Below are positions 13,214 to 18,002 of a stretch of DNA of 18,002 nt, in pieces. Each line of letters begins with the position of its first letter. The stretch's first letter is position 1. The stretch comes from Hydrogenimonas sp. (GTDB lineage: Bacteria; Campylobacterota; Campylobacteria; Campylobacterales; Hydrogenimonadaceae). The position numbers and the translations under genes are program-made. The stretch spans positions 1-18,002 of the forward strand of contig NZ_JAOZOZ010000025.1 of NCBI RefSeq assembly GCF_029933015.1, written 5' to 3'. A model generated the notes under the pieces. The model worked only from the letters and a program-made list of their open reading frames with translations, made no database searches and had not been told where the DNA came from.

Positions 13214-13836
13214 TCCTCTGCGATATCGGCAACAGCCGGATGCACCTCTACGACGGCGAAAGCGTGATCCACTGCTCCCACGAGGAGGGGATCGCACGGT
13301 ACGGTGAAAGGGACGATCTCTTTTTCATCTGTGTCAACGAGGCCGTTCGCAGAGAGATCGAAGCGAGGAACCTTCCCTGGACCGATCTGAGTGACAGGCA
13401 CCTGCTCGAGACGGAGTACGCGGGGCTTGGAATCGACCGTGAAGCGGCCTGTCTCGGGGTCGTAGAGGGTGTCGTCATCGATGCGGGCAGCGCCATCACG
13501 GTGGACGTGATGGAGAGAGGCAGACATCTGGGGGGATGGATCTGGCCCGGCATCCGGGCGATGCTGGAGAGTTACCGGAACATTTCCGAAAAGCTCGCCG
13601 TTTCACTCAACCCCGAAGTTTCGCTGGATCGCCTTCCCCTCGATACCCGGGATGCGCTCAGCTTCGCGATTCTGGCCCCCGTCAAAGCGCTGGTGGAGAG
13701 ATACGCACCGGGAAAGAGAGTCGTCGTCACCGGAGGCGACGCCACCATCGTGGCCAAAGTGCTGCCCGGTGCCGAGATCGACGAGAAGGTCGTCTTCGAA
13801 GGAATGAAAAAACTGATAAAGGATAACGAGTGCTGA
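13210..13836 (+). CDS. coaX: Type III pantothenate kinase
   Basis: This 208-residue cytoplasmic kinase phosphorylates pantothenate, the first committed step of coenzyme A synthesis. Type III enzymes need a monovalent cation and are not feedback-inhibited by CoA. The ASKHA-fold motifs are visible: the phosphate loop DIGNSR (5-10), GLGIDR (72-77) for pantothenate binding, DAGSAITVDV (91-100) and GGWIWPGIRAM (108-118), plus a late VVTGGDA (172-178). It is shorter than the roughly 255-residue Bacillus or Pseudomonas enzymes, as in other Campylobacterota. The ATG overlaps the preceding stop by 4 bases, and its own stop overlaps the hisG GTG by 7. The longer frame from 13075 is an artefact through the neighbour. 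Confidence 0.93.
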   Translation: MILCDIGNSRMHLYDGESVIHCSHEEGIARYGERDDLFFICVNEAVRREIEARNLPWTDLSDRHLLETEYAGLGIDREAACLGVVEGVVIDAGSAITVDVMERGRHLGGWIWPGIRAMLESYRNISEKLAVSLNPEVSLDRLPLDTRDALSFAILAPVKALVERYAPGKRVVVTGGDATIVAKVLPGAEIDEKVVFEGMKKLIKDNEC

Positions 13837-14447
13837 CAGTCGCATTGCCCAAAGGAAGGATCGCCGAAGAGACGCTGGAGATTTTCGGAACGATTTTCGG
13901 AGACGAGTTCAGATTCGAATCGCGCAAACTGATTCTCGATATGGGAGGGTTCCGTTTCCTCCTCGTTAGAAACCAGGATGTACCGACCTATGTGGCCCAT
14001 CAGGCGGCCGATATCGGTGTCGTGGGACTGGATGTCATCGAAGAGCAGGGGCTCGATATCGTGCGTCTGCTCGATCTTGGAATCGGCCGCTGCAAAGTGG
14101 CCGTCGGCATTCGTAACGAGGACGAAATCGACTGGAGCAGGCCCAACATGAAAGTCGCCTCCAAAATGGTCAACATCACCCGCAACTACTTCAGCAAAAA
14201 GGCGATGGGCGTGGAGGTGATCAAGCTCTACGGCTCCATCGAGCTGGCACCCCTGGTGGGGCTCGCCGACGCGATCGTCGATATCGTCGAGACGGGCACG
14301 ACGATGAAAGAGAACGGTCTGAAGGTGGCCGAGACGATCATGGAATCGAGTGCCCATCTCATCGCCAACAAACACAGTTTCCTGGCCAAGAAGAGCGAAA
14401 TCATGGAACTCTACACCCAGATGGAAAAGGTCGTGCGTGGGGCTTGA
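13830..14447 (+). CDS. hisG: ATP phosphoribosyltransferase, short form (HisG)
   Basis: The enzyme joins ATP and PRPP in the first step of histidine synthesis. At 205 residues it is the short form: it has the two catalytic domains, with LTVALPKGR at the start and the PRPP loop DIVETGTTMKENG (151-163), but no C-terminal ACT-like regulatory domain. Short HisG works with the histidyl-tRNA-synthetase-like partner HisZ, which is not in the window and must lie elsewhere. The start is a GTG with AAAGG 7 bases upstream, and it overlaps the coaX stop by 7 bases. Campylobacter jejuni has the long form, so the form differs within the phylum. No other his gene is nearby. Confidence 0.94.
   Translation: MLTVALPKGRIAEETLEIFGTIFGDEFRFESRKLILDMGGFRFLLVRNQDVPTYVAHQAADIGVVGLDVIEEQGLDIVRLLDLGIGRCKVAVGIRNEDEIDWSRPNMKVASKMVNITRNYFSKKAMGVEVIKLYGSIELAPLVGLADAIVDIVETGTTMKENGLKVAETIMESSAHLIANKHSFLAKKSEIMELYTQMEKVVRGA
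14427..14430 (+). promoter_or_regulatory. Shine-Dalgarno AAGG for the methyltransferase GTG start
   Basis: AAGG, within GAAAAGG near the end of hisG, lies 6 bases before the GTG at 14437. No ATG is available nearby in that frame, so this site fixes the start 11 bases inside hisG. Confidence 0.6.
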
Positions 14448-15126
14448 GCTCTATGCCGACATCGAACCGCTTCTCGGTTTCGATGAGGAGATCCGGAGTC
14501 TCTACGATCTTTACATCGAGATTCTCCAAAGCTGGGAGCCCGCTTCGCTCATCGATATCGGATGCGGAAGCGGGGCCTTTCTGGCGAAAGCGAAAGAGGC
14601 TCTGCAGCCGGAGCGTGCCTACGGTGTCGACCTGAGCGAAAAGATGGTACGGCGTGCCCGGGAGGCCGGTGTGGAGGCGGAGAGGATCGATCTGTGCGAG
14701 GTAGAAGGCCGTTTCGACGCCGCCACCGCCGTCTTCGACGTGCTCAACTACCTTCCCCCAAAGGAGCTCGTCAGATTTCTCGGCTGCGTCGAAAAGATCC
14801 TCGTACCCGGCGGCGTTTTCATCGCCGATATCAATACCCTCTTCGGATTCGAGGAGGTCGCTCCCGGCGCTCTCGTGCGCTCCTTCGAAGAGAAGTTCCT
14901 GGCCCTCGACTCCATCTTCGAGGATGGTGTCCTCGAAACGAGAATCGACTATTTCGAAACGGAAAAAGAGGGTCGCTACGTGCGCAGGAGCGACACGATT
15001 GTGCAGTATTACCACCGCCCCGAAGAGATCGCGCGGATGAGCGGTCTGGAGCTGATCCAGAGCTATCCGCTCAGAATGTATGCCGACGAACCGGACAAAG
15101 AGATACTCCTTTTCAAAAAACGATGA
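14437..15126 (+). CDS. Class I SAM-dependent methyltransferase
   Basis: This 229-residue protein has a Rossmann-fold methyltransferase domain. Motif I reads LIDIGCGSG (38-46), the acidic end of strand 2 is GVDLSEKM (63-70), and a motif IV-like stretch is FDVLNYLPPKELVRFL (100-115). LVPGGVFIADI (122-132) follows and marks the small-molecule or protein methyltransferase group PF08241/PF13649. The C-terminal half (about 135-229), with TIVQYYHRPEEIARM, has the shape of methyltransferases acting on small molecules. The substrate cannot be read from the sequence. It starts with GTG inside the end of hisG and overlaps the endonuclease V ATG by 4 bases. A longer frame from 14350 runs antiparallel to hisG codon structure and is rejected. 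Confidence 0.9.
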   Translation: MGLELYADIEPLLGFDEEIRSLYDLYIEILQSWEPASLIDIGCGSGAFLAKAKEALQPERAYGVDLSEKMVRRAREAGVEAERIDLCEVEGRFDAATAVFDVLNYLPPKELVRFLGCVEKILVPGGVFIADINTLFGFEEVAPGALVRSFEEKFLALDSIFEDGVLETRIDYFETEKEGRYVRRSDTIVQYYHRPEEIARMSGLELIQSYPLRMYADEPDKEILLFKKR

Positions 15127-15635
15127 TCGCGGCCTTCGACGTCTCCTACTCCGACAAGAAGGCGTGTGCCGCCGCCGTGACGTTTGACCGCTTCGACGCT
15201 TCCGAACCGACGGCCGAATACTCCGCCACTTTCCCGGTGCAGAGCGACTACATTCCCGGAGAGTTCTACAGGCGCGAACTTCCTCCGATCGTGGCTTTGA
15301 TCGAAAAATACGACATCAGACCGGATATCGTCGTGATCGACGGATACGTTTTTCTAGACGGCATCGAAAAACCGGGCCTCGGAGCCCGGCTCTACGAATA
15401 TCTGCATGCAAAAGTTCCCGTCATCGGCGTCGCGAAAAACCGTTTCAAAGATCTGCCCGAAGGTTTCGCCGTCTATCGAAAAGGGAGTATCAAACCCCTT
15501 TACGTCACATCGGTCGGGATCGATTTGGAGCGAGCGAAACAGGCCGTCGTCTCGATGCATGGAAACCATCGGATTCCTGCGATGCTCAAACGGGTGGATC
15601 TTCTGAGTCGGAGCTGTTTCAGGACATCGGAATGA
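15123..15635 (+). CDS. nfi: Endonuclease V family protein (short form)
   Basis: Endonuclease V cuts DNA (in some organisms RNA) near deaminated adenine (inosine). This 170-residue version has the RNase H-like fold motifs: AAFDVSY with Asp6, the wedge segment DYIPGEFYRRE with Glu52, and VVIDGYVF with Asp73. A KPGLGARL helix and IGVAKNRFK (101-109) follow. These line up with the catalytic Asp, Glu and Asp of the Thermotoga enzyme, and DYIP stands where PYIP is usual. It is about 50 residues shorter than typical Nfi, lacking most of the usual N-terminal extension. Substrate specificity could therefore differ. It is the last gene of the plus-strand cluster. Confidence 0.82.
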   Translation: MIAAFDVSYSDKKACAAAVTFDRFDASEPTAEYSATFPVQSDYIPGEFYRRELPPIVALIEKYDIRPDIVVIDGYVFLDGIEKPGLGARLYEYLHAKVPVIGVAKNRFKDLPEGFAVYRKGSIKPLYVTSVGIDLERAKQAVVSMHGNHRIPAMLKRVDLLSRSCFRTSE

Positions 15636-15689
15636 GTACGGGTTCTGGATAGGAGAGAAATAGGCGAGGGGAAAGGTCGTTTCGGAAAG

Positions 15690-15711
15690 TCCCGCGCAAG
15701 GATGCGCGGGA
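15690..15711 (-). terminator. Hairpin after rpsR between convergent genes
   Basis: TCCCGCGC (15690-15697) and GCGCGGGA (15704-15711) form a perfect 8-bp GC-rich stem with a 6-base loop in the 85-base gap between nfi (plus) and rpsR (minus). On the minus strand it starts 9 bases past the rpsR stop and is followed by CTTTCC, a weak uridine tail. On the plus strand no T-run follows. It most likely ends the rpsF-ssb-rpsR transcript. Confidence 0.6.
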
Positions 15712-15720
15712 GAATAGAGA

Positions 15721-15984
15721 TTACTTGATCTCTTCGAAAGGATTGGGGATGACGCGCTTGTGGTCGACCACGTAGGGTACGAGTGCCGCGGCGCGTGCAC
15801 GTTTGATCGCTTTTTCGACCATCTCCTGATGGCGTTTGCAGTTGCCTGTCAGGCGGCGGGGCATGATTTTGTAGCGCTCGCTGAGGCTCGCTTTGATGCT
15901 GCTCAGATCTTTGTAGTCGATGAATTCGACTTTCGCTTCACAGTATTTGCAGTATCTTTTGGAGTATTTTCTTCTTTCAGCCAT
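15721..15984 (-). CDS. rpsR: 30S ribosomal protein S18
   Basis: This 87-residue protein is a component of the small-subunit platform that pairs with S6. Family hallmarks include the basic N-terminus RRKYSKRYCKYC, YKDLSSIKASLSERYKIMPRRLTG (24-47, split by no gap) and the C-terminal RARAAALVPYV (62-72). Cys12, Cys15, Cys49 and His52 form a CxxC...CxxH set, the zinc-ribbon (C+) version of S18. AAAGGA precedes the ATG by about 6 bases. It is last in holA-rpsF-ssb-rpsR, the usual order in Helicobacter and relatives, 27 bases after ssb. Confidence 0.97.
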   Translation of the reverse strand: MAERRKYSKRYCKYCEAKVEFIDYKDLSSIKASLSERYKIMPRRLTGNCKRHQEMVEKAIKRARAAALVPYVVDHKRVIPNPFEEIK

Positions 15985-16011
15985 GGTGTTTCCTTTTTCT
16001 GTTCGTCTTGA

Positions 16012-16518
16012 TTAAAATGGTATATCGTCTTCGTCGATGTCGATTTCGGGCAGTTCCTGAACCGGCTTGGGCTGCTGGGCGGGCTGCTGCGGCGGCGTAT
16101 AGCTCTGCTGCGGCTGCTGTCCTCCGCCGTACCCGGCACTCGGCTCGCTGTGGCCTCCCTGTGAAGGCTGCTGCGTGTACCCTTCGTTTTCGCCCTTGCG
16201 GTCGAGCATCTTGAGGTTCTCCACCGTGATCGAGTGGCGGCTGCGTTTCTGTCCGCTCTGGTCGGTCCACTGCTCGAGCGTGAGGCGCCCTTCGATGAGT
16301 ACGCGGCTTCCCTTGCGGAGGTACTGGTTGGCCACTTCGGCCGAGCGGCCCCAGACGGTGAAGTCGATGAACATCGTCTCGTCTTTCTGCATGCCGCTGG
16401 CGTCTTTGTAGCGCCGGTTGGTGGCGATGCCGCACTTGGCGAGCGCCTGTCCGCTGGGAAGGTAGCGAAGCTCCACGTCCCTGGTGAGGTTGCCGATCAG
16501 GATGACCTTGTTGAACAT
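16012..16518 (-). CDS. ssb: Single-stranded DNA-binding protein
   Basis: This 168-residue protein coats single-stranded DNA during replication and repair. Residues 1-108 form the OB fold, beginning MFNKVILIGNLTRDVELRY, with FIDFTVWGRSAEVANQYL (50-67) and GSRVLIEGRL (70-79). A Gly/Gln/Pro-rich flexible linker follows (about 112-155). The acidic tip DEDDIPF (162-168) is the docking site for partner proteins such as exonuclease I, RecO and PriA. AAGG lies 7 bases before the ATG. It is placed between rpsF and rpsR as in many bacteria. Confidence 0.97.
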   Translation of the reverse strand: MFNKVILIGNLTRDVELRYLPSGQALAKCGIATNRRYKDASGMQKDETMFIDFTVWGRSAEVANQYLRKGSRVLIEGRLTLEQWTDQSGQKRSRHSITVENLKMLDRKGENEGYTQQPSQGGHSEPSAGYGGGQQPQQSYTPPQQPAQQPKPVQELPEIDIDEDDIPF

Positions 16519-16538
16519 CGATTAGCCTTGGTTTTCAG

Positions 16539-16934
16539 TTATGCAGTTTCACCTGCAGTTTCGGCCGCTTTCGCAGCTTCCGCTTTTTTCGCGCTGGCCG
16601 CACCCGCTTTGTTGACGAGGTTCTGCCATGCGCCGATCTCTTTTTTGTTTTCGTATTTGACGTTCATATAGCGGATGATGTCTTCGTTGTATCGGAAATT
16701 TCTTTCGAGTTCTTTGATCAGGCTGCTGGGAGCCGTGTAGTAGATGACGTAGTAGTATCCGCGCTGATTCTTGTCGATCTCGTAGGCGAGCTTGCGCATG
16801 CCCCAGTCGAATTCGCCGGCGATTTCGGCACCGTTCTTTTCCAGAATCGACTTGACGTTGTCGATCTGCGCTTTGATCTCTTCTTCCGTCAGTGTCGGTT
16901 TGACGACGAAGAGTGTCTCGTAATGTCTTGTCAT
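16539..16934 (-). CDS. rpsF: 30S ribosomal protein S6
   Basis: This 131-residue protein starts MTRHYETLFVVKPTLTEEE and shows the conserved GEFDWGMRKLAYEI, then YYYVIYYTAP and LERNFRYNEDIIRYM. It binds S18 on the platform of the 30S subunit. An Ala/Lys/Glu-rich tail of about 24 residues (from about 108) extends beyond the core. I chose the ATG at 16934 because AAGGAG lies 8 bases upstream; a longer frame to 17015 would encode an unrelated N-terminus through the leader. An untranslated leader of about 78 bases is predicted, longer than elsewhere in the window. Confidence 0.96.
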   Translation of the reverse strand: MTRHYETLFVVKPTLTEEEIKAQIDNVKSILEKNGAEIAGEFDWGMRKLAYEIDKNQRGYYYVIYYTAPSSLIKELERNFRYNEDIIRYMNVKYENKKEIGAWQNLVNKAGAASAKKAEAAKAAETAGETA

Positions 16935-16944
16935 AAGGTGTTCT

Positions 16945-16968
16945 CCTTGTGGTATTAGCCCTTGTGGT
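16945..16968 (-). repeat. Direct repeat ACCACAAGG in the rpsF leader
   Basis: On the minus strand ACCACAAGG occurs twice, at 16960-16968 and 16945-16953, 15 bases apart. The downstream copy contains the rpsF ribosome-binding site. The upstream copy could act as a decoy or standby site, or be part of a folded leader. No function is proven. Confidence 0.6.
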
Positions 16969-17019
16969 TTGTCTCCTTCGATTTCTCGTCGATCGAAAGA
17001 AAGAGCAAAGAGCATCGCG

Positions 17020-17025
17020 ATTCTA
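17020..17025 (-). promoter_or_regulatory. Candidate -10 (TAGAAT) for rpsF-ssb-rpsR
   Basis: On the minus strand TAGAAT overlaps the holA stop codon and is preceded by an A/T-rich tract. It would start a transcript with a leader of about 78 bases before rpsF. No good -35 is seen. Read-through from holA is an alternative. Confidence 0.35.
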
Positions 17026-18002
17026 CCCTAAGAAAGATTTAATTTTTATTAAGATCGACAACAAGAGTGTCTCTTTCTGGCTGGAGCCTCCTGCCGTCTT
17101 GATGGCGAGTTCCCCTTCGGCCAGGGCATCGAAGATACGGTCGAAGAGAGGAAGAGGGATTTTGATGGCCAGCTGGGCGCGCTGCTGCTCCAACTGCCGG
17201 GGAAGGCGGTAGCCCAGGATCGCGGCCGAATCGGGAGCGCCGTGGAGCTTGATGTAGAGATGAAACATGAAGAGCTGGTCGACGAAATACTGAATGGCAC
17301 GCAAAATGGCGAATTCGTCCTCCCCGAGCTGTTGCATCTGGGGAAGAATCTCCGTCAGCGGCTTTCTGGAAAAGAGTGCGAAGAGAAAGGTGTCCATCGC
17401 CATCGGCGCCAGGGAGAAGACATGTTCGTCGATCTCCTTGGCGCCGATGGGCCCCTCCAGTATCGCGAGCCGGTTCAGCTCGTTGACGGCCATGGAGAGA
17501 TTGAGATTGAGCGCCATCAGCAGATGCTCGATGGCGTACCGGTCGATCTCTATTCCCATCTCCACGGCTCTTTTTTGCAGGATGTCGGCCGCTTCCCGCA
17601 GGTTGGGCGGAAAGAAACGCACATGCTCGGCATGCGCCTTTTTGGAAAAGGCCGACGTCATCGTCTTGAAGTCGCTGCCGGTATAGATATAGAGAAAGAA
17701 GTTGTTGGCGTTGCGGTAGGCCAGGTCGATCAGGTGGACCAGCTCCTTTTTGGGGATCTTCCTGTCGCTTCGGACGACGAGCAGGTTCAGGTCGCCGAAG
17801 AGAGAGCTCTGCCCCAGATAGTTCTTGGCCGTCTGGAAATCGTACTCGTCGAAGTAGAGTTTGAGCATCCCCTCCCGGGCGCCGCTTCTGTCGATGAAGG
17901 CTTCGGCGGCCGTGTCGATGTAGTAGTCGTTGTCGCCGTAGAGCATCAGGGATTTGGGAATGGCACCCGATGCCAGAAGCTGGTCGAATTCTCGTTTGTA
18001 CA
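17023..18002 (-). CDS. holA: DNA polymerase III delta subunit (partial at window edge)
   Basis: The delta subunit opens the beta sliding clamp within the clamp loader. The frame stays open to the right edge and reads YKREFDQLLASGAIPKSLMLYGD. The last visible bases, TG, should complete an ATG whose A is position 18003, giving 326 residues. The family's N-terminal LYGDNDYYID (about 21-30), FGDLNLLVVRS and the Sensor-like ADILQKRAVEMGIEID region are visible, as is the C-terminal collar domain (FALFSRKPLTEIL to the end). Similarity to Helicobacter HolA and the following rpsF-ssb-rpsR support the call. An internal ATG at 17946 is a less likely start. Confidence 0.92.
   Translation of the reverse strand, partial: YKREFDQLLASGAIPKSLMLYGDNDYYIDTAAEAFIDRSGAREGMLKLYFDEYDFQTAKNYLGQSSLFGDLNLLVVRSDRKIPKKELVHLIDLAYRNANNFFLYIYTGSDFKTMTSAFSKKAHAEHVRFFPPNLREAADILQKRAVEMGIEIDRYAIEHLLMALNLNLSMAVNELNRLAILEGPIGAKEIDEHVFSLAPMAMDTFLFALFSRKPLTEILPQMQQLGEDEFAILRAIQYFVDQLFMFHLYIKLHGAPDSAAILGYRLPRQLEQQRAQLAIKIPLPLFDRIFDALAEGELAIKTAGGSSQKETLLLSILIKIKSFLG

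Noticed and set aside
16935..17015. N-terminal extension of S6 from an upstream start
   Set aside because: The extension matches no S6 protein, while the ATG at 16934 has an ideal ribosome site and encodes the expected S6 start.
17023..17946. holA starting at the internal ATG at 17946
   Set aside because: The frame continues to the window edge with a family-like N-terminus (YKREFDQLL), and the last two bases fit an ATG split by the edge.

Overview
The window looks like a chromosomal core region of a free-living, relatively high-GC member of the Campylobacterota (former Epsilonproteobacteria). The evidence is the gene order cvpA-fur-lysS-glyA-DUF1882-SPOR, which I recall from Campylobacter and Helicobacter, the block holA-rpsF-ssb-rpsR, a Helicobacter-like Fur, a class II DAHP synthase and an asparagine/glutamine amidation subunit GatC. 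The GC content, judged by eye, is well above that of host-associated Campylobacter and Helicobacter. It would fit lineages such as Hydrogenimonas or Nitratifractor, but I cannot fix the genus from the sequence alone.

Layout. Positions 1-133 are a gene-free edge with two kinds of heptanucleotide repeat and two hairpins. Positions 134-7617 hold an eight-gene minus-strand operon, in transcription order: diguanylate cyclase, cvpA, fur, lysS, glyA, a DUF1882 protein, a SPOR-domain membrane protein and trpE. A TATAAT promoter sits just upstream at 7644-7649. Positions 7750-9102 hold the class II DAHP synthase (minus), with its own extended -10 promoter and a Fur-box-like palindrome. Positions 9238-10943 hold gatC, an ArsC/YffB-like gene and pilT (minus). 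A compact divergent promoter at about 10980-10993 separates these from a seven-gene plus-strand cluster (11029-15635), in which almost every junction is an overlap: a YfgM-like membrane protein, a beta-propeller-like lipoprotein, a 108-residue unknown, coaX, a short-form hisG, a SAM methyltransferase and a short endonuclease V. This cluster converges on the minus-strand block holA-rpsF-ssb-rpsR (15721-18002). holA is cut by the window edge one base before its probable ATG.

How the genes work together. Most are housekeeping genes: translation (lysS, gatC, rpsF, rpsR), replication and repair (holA, ssb, nfi), one-carbon metabolism (glyA), coenzyme A (coaX), and aromatic amino acid and histidine entry enzymes (DAHP synthase, trpE, hisG). 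The regulatory or envelope genes among them are fur, a GGDEF enzyme with an I-site, pilT, the YfgM/BamB-like pair, and the CvpA and SPOR proteins. No gene-free stretch exceeds 300 bases; the longest gaps are 1-133, 7618-7749 and 9103-9237. I found no tRNA, rRNA, CRISPR array, insertion sequence or phage gene, and no clear new defence or mobile system. The items most worth a second look are the (CTCAAAA)7 array beside the trpE stop, the overlapping divergent promoter palindrome, the Fur-box-like site upstream of the DAHP synthase, and the conserved unknown genes.
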